Of a stretch of DNA of 64,000 nucleotides, positions 39,184-49,571 are shown in pieces (the stretch's first letter is position 1; every line of letters starts with the position of its first letter). Source of the stretch: Flaccisagitta enflata (Eukaryota > Chaetognatha > Sagittoidea > Aphragmophora); the NCBI GenBank assembly GCA_965153355.1, contig OZ231126.1:34286001-34350000 (forward strand), written 5' to 3'. A program made the position numbers and the translations under genes. The notes below the pieces were generated by a model. It did no database searches, had not been told where the DNA came from, and saw only the letters and a list, made by a program, of their open reading frames with translations.

Positions 39184-39798
39184 TTATGAGTCCAATTCCA
39201 GCCGCACGAGCTTCGTGCGGTCTTTCGTCACGATCTTTCCATCTTGGCGCCGGATGTGAGCCCTCCGGACATGGGCTGACGAACCCTCGACGCCCATGAC
39301 ACGTCCTAAGCTCCAATTGTGACGAGGCAGCGTTTCGTCCATGACGATGACCATGTCATCCACCGCAAAGTCTTTCTCAGATCTCGACCATTTGCTTCGC
39401 GCATGAAGAAGCGACAAATATTCGACCCTCCACGATTTCCAAAATGCATCCACACGCGATTGCGCACGCCTCCATTGAATCTTCGCGGAGTCGGCGTCAG
39501 AATTGACGCCTTGTTGCACCAGATCTAGAGGGGCATGGCCGGATGTTGATGGATTGAGGATATGATTCGGTGTAAGGGCCTCAGAGTCATTTGGATCATC
39601 GCTGAGCGCTGTTAGAGGACGGCGATTGAGAATTCCTTCAACTTCGACGACGGCAGTGTTGAAGGCGTCGACGTGGAGGATGGCGCCAGTTGAGATGGAA
39701 GCAAGATGGCGCTTAAAGAGAGCAACGATTCTCTCACACCCTCCATAGTGGGGTGTTCTCGGCGTGATAAATCCCACCGAAGGCCGCGCCGCTGCAGT
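39184..39798 (-). CDS. pol: Integrase C-terminal part (continuation of pol)
   Basis: Same frame as the upstream pol segment but separated from it by a UGA at 39,799-39,801. It begins with the third catalytic region (FITPRTPHYGGCER) carrying the expected Glu, though the spacing between GG and Glu looks one residue short of the usual GGxWE. A C-terminal region follows (LNRRPLTALSDDPNDSEALTP, then WKSWRVEYLSLLH and RHNWSLGRVMGV). This matches the BEL/Pao integrase tail, which helps bind viral-type DNA ends and the target. A ~45-nt stretch around 39,765-39,805 is protein-like in a different frame, indicating two compensating single-base indels. Ends at 39,184. Confidence 0.8.
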   Translation of the reverse strand, partial: TAAARPSVGFITPRTPHYGGCERIVALFKRHLASISTGAILHVDAFNTAVVEVEGILNRRPLTALSDDPNDSEALTPNHILNPSTSGHAPLDLVQQGVNSDADSAKIQWRRAQSRVDAFWKSWRVEYLSLLHARSKWSRSEKDFAVDDMVIVMDETLPRHNWSLGRVMGVEGSSAHVRRAHIRRQDGKIVTKDRTKLVRLELDS

Positions 39799-42711
39799 TC
39801 AGGGAGTTGACGAGCGGTTCCAAGCTTCCATTTCCTTCTTGAGGATGTTGTTGGCGCCGACTAGATTCGTCCCACAATCTGATGTGAAACGGCGGATTCC
39901 TGGGCGCCTTGCTGCAAAGCGGATGATTGCATTTACCATCGCATCGGCTGACATGTTGAAGAGCAATTCCACATGGACGGCGCGTGACACGAAACAGGTG
40001 AACACTGCGATCCACACCTTATGATCAGCACGCCCGTTCATTTTTACCATGAAATGCCCCATGACGTCCAATCCAGTCTCTGCAAAGACAGGCGCCGGAT
40101 TGACGCGATTTGATGGAAGATTGGCCATTTGCTGATTTGCGTTCTTTTTAAAGTTCTTCTGGCATCTAAAGCACGTGTTGACGACGCTCTTGACGGCCTG
40201 AAGACCTTTTGTAATCCACACAAATTGGCGTAATTGGCACAATGTATGCTTTGCACCCGCGTGAAAATCATTATGATGATAATGGCGAATTAATGATTTC
40301 ACATTCTCGTCTTTTGGCGGCAGGATAAAGGGAAATTTAGCGTCGTGAGAGATGTCGGCATTTTCCAATCGACTGCCGACGCGAAGGATGCCGTCGTCGT
40401 CGACGAAAGGGTTCAACTTCCGCATCTCCTTGTTCTTTATGATAAAGTCACGACGGCTTTCTGGCTTGAAGACTTTTCCCAATTCCAATTGTTCGAAGAC
40501 GTCAGAATAATGCTGCCGCTGCATTGACTTGACGAGCCGTTTGCGCGCCTCCTCCACGACGTCTTGCGTCACTTCCGGTTTTGGAAGGAGATCTTTTGTT
40601 GCTCGTGTCTTCGCCCTTGGATACGCTCTCCACCTTTTGACTGCGATGAGAACCATGCCGATAATCCGCAATTTCTGCATCCATTTTCCCCGAGAAGCGG
40701 CTGCAAGAAGTATCGCGTCAGCCACTTGTTTCTTTTCACTCTCAGCCGCATACAGAGCGGCGACCTGTGCAGAAATAGGGCACGTCGCGATGTTCGTCTT
40801 TGGCCATTGATCTTCGGGAAGACGCAAAAATGCAGGGCCTTGATGGAATTGACGCCATTTTTCGGCTTCATGGGCCTGGATGCCTCTGCTACAGTGGTCC
40901 GCCGGGTTGTTTGACGAGTCAACCCAGCGCCACTGTTGAGGATCAGACCCACTATGGATCTTGGAGAGACGATTGGCGAAGAATACAGGCCTCGGTTTTG
41001 CCGGATTGTAAATCATCTTCAGTGCAGATTCAGAATCGGACCAAAATCTGACGACGAGATTGTCCAAGTTGATGGTCCTTCCGACGAAGCGTTTGAGCTG
41101 CACTGCTTTTTCTGCGGATACAATCTCGACGCGTGGAACGCTGTTGTGATGAGAGGCACGTTTTGGATTGAGAGGAATGACGTGAGATTTGGATGCGATG
41201 AATGAAATGTGAACATCTCCATCTCGGTTGACTTGACGTCGATATGCAACTGCTCCATATCCGCCTTTTGGAGCTGCATCGCAAAATAACTCGATTGTTA
41301 CTTCCGCAATGTCGCTATTGTCGACGCCGCCATTCCACCAGCGTTCAATTCGATATTGTTGTAGAAGAGGCCAAGATGAAGTATAGCGGAAGAAAGATTC
41401 CTCAACGCTCTCTTCCAAGGGCGAATCCCATCCCACTTCCTGTGGACGACAGAGTTGAAGATGACGTCTGCCGATGTATGCGCTTGGACTCCAAAAACCC
41501 AATGGATCGTAAAGTTTCGCTTGCATAGAGACCAATTGACGAGGTGTTTTTGCTCTAAGAGTTTTGAATTCTTCGTCGCAGATGAAAATAAAGACGTCTT
41601 CCGCCGGAAGCCATGAGACGCCCAACACCTTCGTCGGCGCATCATCTTGCTTATCTGAAATGGGGATTGGCACATTTGGATCTCCATCCATCAATTGCCG
41701 CGCATTGCTCTTCCACTTCACAAGATCCATCCCGCCTTCCGCCATCGCCGCCACTGAATCCACCTTTAGTTGCAGTGCTTCGTCGACCGAATCCCCACCC
41801 CCACTTCCGTCGTCGACGTAAAAACCATAGCGAATAAGATCGTAGACGTTGTAGGGGTATTTGGGCCGGATTACTTCAGCATGCTTTCTGACGGTGAAAG
41901 ATGTGACGAATGAGCTGGATTGGCTGCCGAAGACGTGTGATAAAAACAGATTCAAAATTGCTTCTCGAAGAGTGCGGTCCTTGAACCAAAAGAATCTGAA
42001 TAAATCAGCGTCGTCAGGATGGACGCGGATTTGGTGGAAAAACGCCTTTATGTCACACATAAAGGCGATTTTCCACTGACGAAAACGCATGAGGATGTCC
42101 ATCAGGCTATTCATCAAATTTGGGCCTCCGACGAGCAAATCATTGAGTGAGATCCCGTCGGTCGCCGCACGCGCATCGTGACATACGCGCGTTTTTCCGC
42201 GCAATTCGACAATATGAAGCGGCAAGTACCAGCGCGGCTTCTCAATGCCGTCGTCGTCGTCGACGTTGTCAATCTCAATCGCCACTCCCGTCTCGTAAAA
42301 CTTCTCGATTTCACGGAAGACTCTTTCTTTGAAGGCTGGATCACGCTTGAAGCGAAAACGTTGGTTACCGAGTCGCTTCATCGCAGTCGGTCGTGATTTC
42401 ACTCTTCTCAGAATCTCCATGATTTTTTCATGATGAAATTTCCATGTGACAGGAGCAAAGTACTTTTTCACAATTGGGCAAAAATATATCTTTTCCTCTA
42501 ACGTTTTGCACGCTCTGACATTTTCAAGGGAATCACCCATCTCCTCTTGCGAGACGATTGATGATGCAAAGTCATGGTAGAAGATGCGGTCGATGTTGCT
42601 GTTGAGGACGATTGTCGAGGATGCGATCGATGTTATCGTTGAGGACGCGGTCATCCGTCGCGATAGCGTTGATCGACGCAATATCTCGTCCTCTTTTGCC
42701 CGTTTTTCCAC
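39799..42711 (-). CDS. pol: Pol: reverse transcriptase, RNase H and integrase core
   Basis: 970 codons from a GTG marking the frame's open start; the true N terminus comes from the protease frame. RT spans about residues 130-340, with the first catalytic Asp at ~220 (MCDIKAFFHQI) and YVDD at ~298-301. An A17/Pao-type connection follows (VLGVSWLP, LYDPLGFWSP; ~360-430). RNase H is at ~475-620 (ELFCDAAPKGG, AEKAV, WSDSESAL). Integrase has an HHCC zinc finger (H813, H817, C847, C850) and the first two catalytic acids, D882 (LDVMGH) and D945 (TSDCGTN). The frame ends at a UGA just before the third acid. These enzymes copy the RNA into DNA and insert it. The catalytic motifs are intact, but the frame breaks make this copy unlikely to produce full-length Pol. 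Confidence 0.92.
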   Translation of the reverse strand: MEKRAKEDEILRRSTLSRRMTASSTITSIASSTIVLNSNIDRIFYHDFASSIVSQEEMGDSLENVRACKTLEEKIYFCPIVKKYFAPVTWKFHHEKIMEILRRVKSRPTAMKRLGNQRFRFKRDPAFKERVFREIEKFYETGVAIEIDNVDDDDGIEKPRWYLPLHIVELRGKTRVCHDARAATDGISLNDLLVGGPNLMNSLMDILMRFRQWKIAFMCDIKAFFHQIRVHPDDADLFRFFWFKDRTLREAILNLFLSHVFGSQSSSFVTSFTVRKHAEVIRPKYPYNVYDLIRYGFYVDDGSGGGDSVDEALQLKVDSVAAMAEGGMDLVKWKSNARQLMDGDPNVPIPISDKQDDAPTKVLGVSWLPAEDVFIFICDEEFKTLRAKTPRQLVSMQAKLYDPLGFWSPSAYIGRRHLQLCRPQEVGWDSPLEESVEESFFRYTSSWPLLQQYRIERWWNGGVDNSDIAEVTIELFCDAAPKGGYGAVAYRRQVNRDGDVHISFIASKSHVIPLNPKRASHHNSVPRVEIVSAEKAVQLKRFVGRTINLDNLVVRFWSDSESALKMIYNPAKPRPVFFANRLSKIHSGSDPQQWRWVDSSNNPADHCSRGIQAHEAEKWRQFHQGPAFLRLPEDQWPKTNIATCPISAQVAALYAAESEKKQVADAILLAAASRGKWMQKLRIIGMVLIAVKRWRAYPRAKTRATKDLLPKPEVTQDVVEEARKRLVKSMQRQHYSDVFEQLELGKVFKPESRRDFIIKNKEMRKLNPFVDDDGILRVGSRLENADISHDAKFPFILPPKDENVKSLIRHYHHNDFHAGAKHTLCQLRQFVWITKGLQAVKSVVNTCFRCQKNFKKNANQQMANLPSNRVNPAPVFAETGLDVMGHFMVKMNGRADHKVWIAVFTCFVSRAVHVELLFNMSADAMVNAIIRFAARRPGIRRFTSDCGTNLVGANNILKKEMEAWNRSSTP

Positions 42712-43231
42712 ATACAGTCCAACCGAATAGACATCTGAAGCAAGTCAAAGATCCTGAAGGCCCTCGACGGATTTCTTGAGCGACGGCGGCATCCGCATGC
42801 GCCGCTCCGATGATCATCATCACACCGCCTTCAGCTTCTGGAAATTTTACGCCTTCGATGTGAGGTTGGTCAGATAGGTCGCGGAGAAAAGGAGGAATAT
42901 CGCGTTCACTCGTTAACAAATCACCCACCAATGCGTCGCTGATGTCGACGACGTATTCCTCGTCGACCGATTGCATGGTGAATGATGCGATGAAACGATC
43001 CTCAACAACATGACTTCCCACAGTAATCACCGTCATTTGCACTGTTTTTGTTGGAATCAGAAGACTGCGAATGACGCTGGTACTGATCACGTCGCGATCA
43101 GCGCCTGAGTCGATCATAGCATATATCGTCCTCTGCGCACCCGAAGAATTGTTTAATATAGTCACTGGAACGATCGGACGGACAACGTCGTCGAATGAAG
43201 AGACGGACCGCGACGTTGCCGTCGCCGCCAG
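42572..43231 (-). CDS. pol: Aspartic protease and N-terminal pol segment
   Basis: In the same frame as gag, directly after gag's UGA, with no further stop between. YAMIDSGADRDVIS carries the retropepsin DSGA active site. LFGWTVCG near the end is a conserved BEL/Pao motif. The protease would cut the Gag-Pol precursor. The frame continues through a 37-bp imperfect tandem duplication (42,580-42,609 and 42,617-42,646), after which protein-like sequence continues in the RT frame. Confidence 0.85.
   Translation of the reverse strand: MAATATSRSVSSFDDVVRPIVPVTILNNSSGAQRTIYAMIDSGADRDVISTSVIRSLLIPTKTVQMTVITVGSHVVEDRFIASFTMQSVDEEYVVDISDALVGDLLTSERDIPPFLRDLSDQPHIEGVKFPEAEGGVMMIIGAAHADAAVAQEIRRGPSGSLTCFRCLFGWTVCGKTGKRGRDIASINAIATDDRVLNDNIDRILDNRPQQQHRPHLLP
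42580..42646 (-). repeat. 37-bp imperfect tandem duplication at the protease-RT junction
   Basis: GTCCTCAAC....ACATCGA.CGCATC occurs twice, 37 nt apart. As 37 is not a multiple of three, the two copies read the same peptide (VLNxNIDRI) in different frames. Confidence 0.75.
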
Positions 43232-46200
43232 TCATGCCGTGGCGTTAGGAGAGATGATTTCCGTTGGATTGGCTGCCTCCGTCGTCGACGGAGCTGTTGG
43301 TGCTGCTGCAGCCGCATCCTCTGACTTTTTGAAGGGAGCCAGCGGTACTTTATTTCCCTGCTTGTTTTCTCCTTTCTTCTCTTCCTTTTCTTCTTTCTTG
43401 TAGGTGCGCCCGTGGAGAATCGTCGCGTGCCGCTTCTTGCAGGTTTGGCAAGTCGGTCTGTTCACGCATCCTTTGGCGTTGTGTCCTGGCGTGAGACAGT
43501 GGAAGCAAAGACGACGAGACATGATCTTTTGAACTCTCGCGTCCACTTCCAACTCTAATAGTTGATGACAGTTTTCCGTTTGATGCATTCCACTGCAGAC
43601 GTTGCAGCGGTCCGTCGACTGCGTCTTTTGCTTGCCATTGGTCAAAGCATCTTCATATGATGATGGCGCTTCTTTCTCTGTAGTTGCGACTGCTGCCACT
43701 GATGCTGTTTTGCAGCTTGCGCCTTTGTTGCGCTGAATCACCGCCCATGTCTCGATCATATTGACCAAGTTGTCGAATGAAAACAATTGTCCATTTAGGG
43801 CTGCTTCATGTTGCTTTTCCCAGAATTTATCTGCAAGATGAGGGACCCTCTTGTTGAGAATCTCCTGCAGCAGCTCGTCACGATAGCATTGTTGCACTTC
43901 TCCACAGGTCCTCGCAATCTTCTTTGCCTTTTGCAACCTTGCAGACAAATTGAAATGCCTTGCATGGTCGGCCGACTGGATCTTCGCCTCCGCGACGATT
44001 TCGTTGAACAGCGCCGCAATGTTGCAGCGCCTTGCCATAAAGACGACGTCCATTTTTGCGAAGGCGTCGTCAATCTCTCCTCTTGCTGTCGCTTCAGTTG
44101 CATCAATCGTCGCAGTTTCTATGATCTCTTTTGCCGGACCAGCAAACCACTTAGGCAATTCCAATAAGATGTCCATTTGCGTCAAGCCTTCATGCTTCTC
44201 AGCATCTTTAAACTTCCTCTTCCACATCATAAAGTCGGTGGATGAAAGCTCCTGCAGAGGCTTCTCAGGTCTTGCTCTCTCCAACGCTTTGAGGCCGACC
44301 TCCCTTGCTCGCATGAGATCATTGTACGTCGCTCTTTCCAAAAACCTGTCCAGCGCCGGATTGTTGGGCATCTGAACGTGGACTTCCGGTTGACGGGCTA
44401 CTTGATGATGCTCCACTTGATGATACGCTGAGGGTTGTTGGACGAAGGCGTATTGACCCCCGACTTTCACCGGAGATCTCTTTTTGGTGGTTTTAACGCT
44501 CCACCCCACTTCCTCTTGCTGATTCACTTGTTGTTGACGATCATCTTGATGGAATCGGGGAGCATCAAAATCTTGGCGGACGTACTGTCGCTGTTGTTGT
44601 TCCTCTTTTCGTTGTTTTTCTTCTGCTCTCGCTGCGGCAAGGTCAAAGTCTCTCTGCTGAATCTGCATCTTCAAACTATCCACTTCTTGCTGCAAACGTT
44701 GATTCTGCTGGATGACTTCCGCTTGAGGCGTTACTAGAGGCGCTTGCGCTACTTTCGGCGCCTTCGGCTGCAATCCATTCGTTGTCTTCTTGGGAGCGAC
44801 TTTTCTTCTCTCTTTATCTTGCAGCTGTTGTGCCAACTTCGCGTCAGCGGCCTCCTGCTTCTGCCTCCTGCGCATCGCCTCCGTTGCATCACCTCCGCTT
44901 CCGGCTGTGTTGAAGACCTTTTCCTCTTGATGGGGAAGACCAGTCTCCCTTCTAGCAGAGCCAATCTGCTTCTCGAAGATCACTTCCGGTGCGGTAGGGA
45001 GAATCGTTGCTGCTGGGGCTTGATGATGCTGATCTTGATGCTGTTGCTGTTGTTGAAGCCGTTGCTGCTGCCACTGTTGATGTTGAAGCTGCTGTTGCTG
45101 GTCAGGACGCTGTTGCTGTTCATTCTGCTGCTGCAGTTGACGCTGACGTTGTCCTTGCTGCTGCTGCTGCTCCCACTGTTGCTGCTGCTGCATCGGCTGC
45201 TTGACGGACGTTTCCACTGACTGCACATGACGTTGCTGTGTGTTCGAATTGAAGTTTCTGAAGATAGATCGACGGTCTTTTGGCGGATGCTGCGGCTGCT
45301 GCTGTTCCAGCTCAGACAGTTGCCTAAGCTTCACATCACGCTGCTCTAAAGCCCCACCAATGCCGCCGTCGTTCAGGCTATTCCAGTGCTTTCGTTGCAT
45401 TTCTGCCGCATTGTTGAATATTCCCGCTCTTCTATCTTCATCTCGTTGCTGCTGCTGGAGAAAGTTACACATTCTGTCGTATAACTCTTTGTCTTCTTGT
45501 GATGAGCTTCGCTGTTGGAATCCCAATGGCACCGCGATCGGCGCCTTTGGAGCTGTTGCTGCACCACCACCTTCACCTTCAGCCATCATGCGCAGCCGTT
45601 GATCTGCAAGGCGTTGCTGTCTCTCTTCTTCTGTCTCCTCACTGACGTTCATGCTTTCGACAAGATGGTTGTTTGAAGCTGGAGGATCCACCACCACCGC
45701 TGGGATTGCGGCGGAAGGTTGCTGTTGCTGCTGCTGTTGCTGTTGCGTACTTTCTCCTGCATCGTTTTGCCGCTGTTGTTGTTGTTCGTGCGGCTGCATT
45801 GCCGTTTGTCGCAGCTCTTGTTGTTGTTGCTGTTGCTGTTGTTGCTGCTGTTGATCGTGTTGTTGTTGTTGTTGAGCGCCGGCTGCAGGATCTTGTTGAC
45901 AAAATTGTTGGAGTTGCTGCAACTGCTGCTGCTGCAACAGCTCTTGCTGCTGCCGTTGAGCCGTCGTTTGCTGCTGCTCCTGTGGTCGGTGGAGTTGACG
46001 TTGCTGTTGGAGTTGCTGCTGCATCTGCAATTGATGCTGCTGCTGTTGCTCCTGCTGCTGTCGCTGCTCCTCCTCCCGTTGTTGCTGCTGCATATCGTCA
46101 ATCAGCCGACGGCCTTGTCGCATTTCCTCCTCCAACTGCCTGCCCCATCTGTCTCTCTCAGCACTCCTGTTGACGAAGCGTCGCCTCGCCCTCTCCTGCG

Positions 46201-46262
46201 GCGTCAATCCGTTGATGATCCCGCGACCTCTTGCAAGAGCGTCGCGTCGTCGAGATCCGCAA
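43232..46262 (-). CDS. gag: Gag-like protein with poly-Gln N-terminal half and zinc knuckles
   Basis: About 991 codons from TTG at 46,207; the frame is open up to a stop near 46,270 and has no obvious ATG of its own. The first ~400 residues are Gln-rich, with CAG/CAA runs. A helical region at ~620-850 (ALDRFLERATYNDLMRAREV and following; DFMMWKRKFKDAEKH) looks like the BEL Gag core. Cys/His clusters begin at ~868 (CNVCSGMHQTENCH), ~901 (CFHCLTPGHNAKGC) and ~920 (CQTCKKRH), typical of RNA-binding Gag knuckles. It ends at UGA (43,232-43,234) followed by CUG, with the protease in the same frame beyond. Gag would assemble the particle and package the RNA. It overlaps the upstream ORF in a different frame. 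Confidence 0.85.
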
Positions 46263-46997
46263 GCATGTCGTCAGCTTGCTCCATCGGAGACGCACGCGCA
46301 GGTTCGATTTCGAGACCAAATCTGATACCCATTGATTGGCGGCATCTCCTCTTTGGATCGGCAGATTTAAAAATTGGCCGCCAGTTGGAGATTGCGCACC
46401 ATGTCGTGGGACCGGAAGTGGTAAATACTCGGATCCGTCGGGGTTTGGCGACGACGTTCGCATCCTTGGAGTCGGAGCGCCGGTAACATTGTCACGGGCG
46501 GCGTGGGTGTCAGTTGGGAGACTATTCCATGAGAATTCGTTGACGGGCCTTTTGCAATTCCCAATGTCATTATGCACTGCGTTCACGATGTCGGCGTTGG
46601 AAGGAAAACCCTCTGGATAGTTTTCACGATCAAAGAAACGCATGGAGTCCCACTCGCGCCGGATTCGACGCAAAGAAGACGCCGCGAATCGAAGAGGGTC
46701 GCCGGGCATCGAGTCGAGCGCCATTTGTCTTGCATACGATATAAAGTCGTAGACCATGTCCCGAAGGCCGTGTCGAGCGCCATCCGATTCACAGGCGGCG
46801 TCGTCGAAGTCGTTCGTTCCTTCGGTGCAAGTAGAAACGGCGTCGAAAAGGCGCCGGCATCCTTCAATTTCCGCAGTGATGTCGTTCCTCATTGCGCGCA
46901 AACGATTCGACCTCGGACACTGATTCAAACCGAAGTGAGATACACGAGATGACGTTGAAGCAGTCGAGACGGTGTCGTCGTTACGCGCGGCTGCCAT
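46158..46997 (-). CDS. N-terminal ORF of the BEL/Pao element (probably 5' part of gag)
   Basis: ATG at 46,995-46,997 (MAAARNDDTVSTAS), ~64 nt inside the 5' LTR. I chose it over an earlier frame start inside the LTR. 279 codons, acidic, with no known domain. From ~46,320 to ~46,210 the best protein-like sequence moves first to a second frame (MEQADDMLADLDDATLLQEV) and then to the long gag frame. It therefore probably belonged to one gag ORF now carrying two small indels. A separate short leader protein is the alternative. Confidence 0.6.
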   Translation of the reverse strand: MAAARNDDTVSTASTSSRVSHFGLNQCPRSNRLRAMRNDITAEIEGCRRLFDAVSTCTEGTNDFDDAACESDGARHGLRDMVYDFISYARQMALDSMPGDPLRFAASSLRRIRREWDSMRFFDRENYPEGFPSNADIVNAVHNDIGNCKRPVNEFSWNSLPTDTHAARDNVTGAPTPRMRTSSPNPDGSEYLPLPVPRHGAQSPTGGQFLNLPIQRGDAANQWVSDLVSKSNLRVRLRWSKLTTCLRISTTRRSCKRSRDHQRIDAAGEGEATLRQQEC

Positions 46998-47060
46998 TGT
47001 CCAATTTCGCTTTCGGAGGTCGAAGATGAAAAGAATCGAGTCGTTTTTAAATTGTTGAAA

Positions 47061-47976
47061 TATAAAATTACGCCCACGAGTTTCAACTGGCACTGTCTAT
47101 GAGCGTCTATCTGACTGACGACTTGTGGTGAAAGAAAGTTGGCCGATTGGAAAATAGGAAGGCGATCGTCTCGTTTATTCCATAAAAATTTCAACAACTG
47201 AAGAGAGGGGGAAAAATGAAAGGGAAAGTGGGCGTTAATTGTGATCAGCAAACGCAAAAGATAACATGAAATCGAGATAGGACACAATAAAGGACAGAAA
47301 CAGCACATGACAACATGTTCATCTTCTTCAGAGCCCATGCCACCTGATAATACCTGCCCCTGCCCCGGCCCATCCCATTAAATTCATCCATATCATCCCT
47401 ATAGCAAGCTGATCGGACAAGCGATAAAAACCATACTAAAATCCGGCGATAAAAATGCAAAAGGGCAAAAGACAAAAATAACAGACCGGAAGACAAGATA
47501 AAAACAACGTTAATAAAAGCAGAAACACGTCTATAAAACTTACTTTTAGGCCCACTTTCGTTGGTTTCAACCCACAGTCTGTCGATGTCAAATTAACGTT
47601 AATTGTCCGTTCATTAGTTTATCTGCAATAAAAAGATGAGAGATTATTGAAATTAGTGAATTCCAAGGGCGCATTCAAACGATCATAAAAATCAATCAAT
47701 CACTTTAAGAAGCGATGCCATAATTAAATAAAATCAATCAATCCAAAAATTGGATGATACGAAAGACGAGTTACGTATATTTGCCTACGTAGTAAAAACA
47801 AATGGCACAAAATCAAGGCGCAACCATATGGTTACCCATCTAGCGTTCAATATAAAAAATGGCAAGAAACAAAAGACACGGGCATCGAATAGTAGAGAAA
47901 GAGAAAAAGCCAAAAGCACGCAAAAGAGACAGAAGGCACACACACCTAAGAGACGGACAGACATACATTTCTAACA
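47061..47976 (-). repeat. 5' LTR of the BEL/Pao element (916 bp)
   Basis: Same sequence as 34,776-35,686 apart from about three single-base changes, a 4-bp insertion near 47,897 and one base near 47,067. As the upstream LTR it would carry the promoter. On minus, AAAGTAAGT (GTAAGT at 47,543-47,538) is a strong splice-donor-like motif. Confidence 0.92.
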
Positions 47977-49571
47977 GGTGGTGTGACATAAATCGGAGAA
48001 TTCTGGGCTGTGTGACATACATCAGAGAAAACTGGGTAGTGTGACATACCTCAGAGAATTCCGGGCTGTGTGACATACATCGGAGAAAACTGGGTGGTGT
48101 GACATACATCGGAGAATTCTGGGTTCTGTGACATACATCAGAGAAAATTGGGTGGTGTGACATACATCAGAGAATTCTGGGCTGTGTGATATACATTGAA
48201 GAAACTGGGTGGTGTGACATACATCAGAGAATTCCGGGCTGTGTGACATACATCGGAGAAACTGGGTGGTGTGACATACATTGAAGAATTCTGGGATGTG
48301 TGACATATATCGGACAAAACTGGGTGGTGTGACATACATCAGAGAATTCTGGGCTGTTTGACATACATTGGAGAAAACTGGATGGTGTGACATACATCGG
48401 AGAAATCTGGGCTGTGTGACATACATTGGAGAAAACTGGGCGGTGTGACATATATTGAAGAATTCTGGGCTGTGTGACATACATTGGAGAATTTTGGGCT
48501 GTATGACATACATTGGAGAAAACTGGGTGGTGTGACATACATCGGAGAATTCTGGGTTATGTGACATACATTGGAGAAAACTGGGTGGTGTGACATACAT
48601 CGGAGAATTTTTGGCTGTCGGACCTGCAGCGAAGAAAACTGGGTGGTGTGACATACATCGGAGAATTCTGGGCTGTGTGACATACATTGGAGAAAACTGG
48701 GTGGCGTGACATACATTGGAGAATTCTAGGCTGTGTGACATACAATGGAGAAAATTTGGTGGTGTGACGTACATTGGAGAATTCTAGGCTGTGTGACATA
48801 CATTGGAGAAAACTGGGTGGTGTGACATACATTGGAGAATTCTGGGCTGTATGACATACACTGGAGAAAACTGGGGGGTGTGACAGATATTGGAAAATTC
48901 AGGGCTGTGTAACATACATTATAGAAAACTTGGTGGTGTGACATACATCAGAGAATTCTGGGATGTGTGACATGTGCAACAATTCATCCTACATACATTG
49001 TAGAAAAAATGGGTGAAGTGACATACATCAGAGAATTCTGGACTGTGTGACATACATTGGAAAAACTGGGTGGTGTGACATACATCGGAGAATTATGGGC
49101 TGTGTGACGTACATTGGAAAAAACTAGGTGGTGTGACAGACATTGGAGATAACTGGGTGGTGTGACATACATCGGAGAATTCTGGGCTGTGTGACATACA
49201 TTAGAGAAAACTTGGTGGTGTGACACACATCAAAGAATTTTGGGCTGTGTGACCTACATCAAAGAAAACTGGGTGGTGTGACATAAATCGGAGAATTCTG
49301 GGCTGTGTGACATACATCAGAGAAAACTGGGTGGTGTGACATACGTCAGAGAATTCCGGGCTGTGTGACATACATCGGAGAAAACTGGGTGGTGTGACAT
49401 ACATCGGAGAATTCTGGGTTCTGTGACATACAAAAGAGAAAATTGGGTGGTGTGACATACATCGGAGAATTCTGGGCTGTGTGATATACTTTGAAGAAAC
49501 TGGGTGGTGTGACATACATCAGAGAATTTCGGGCTGTGTGACATACATTGGAGAAACTGGGTGGTGTGACA
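47977..49571. repeat. 58-bp satellite array, right part
   Basis: About 27 dimers of 58 bp. 47,977-48,240 closely repeats 49,272-49,560, and 34,559-34,768 repeats 48,968-49,270, showing a higher-order duplication. The 250-aa minus-strand frame across it (CHTTQFSPMYVTQPRIL repeats) arises from the satellite. Confidence 0.93.

Larger units (their letters stand above)
34776..47976 (-). mobile_element. BEL/Pao LTR retrotransposon, 13.2 kb
   Basis: Two near-identical LTRs bound gag, protease, RT, RNase H and integrase sequence on the minus strand, with the 5-bp duplication GGTGG at 34771-34775 and 47977-47981. The order protease-RT-RNase H-integrase and the FGWTVCG/YVDD/HHCC motifs are those of BEL/Pao. 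The LTRs differ at about three single bases and two short indels over ~911 bp, so insertion is recent. The body is interrupted by several frame changes and two stops. The element is longer than typical BEL elements because of a long Gln-rich gag and ~3.5 kb between integrase and the 3' LTR. No clear tRNA primer-binding site was recognised after the 5' LTR. Confidence 0.93.

Noticed and set aside
48022-48774. 250-codon minus-strand frame of repeated CHTTQFSPMYVTQPRIL-like peptide
   Set aside because: Produced by the 58-bp satellite, which reads similarly in all frames because 58 is not a multiple of three. No start context or domain.
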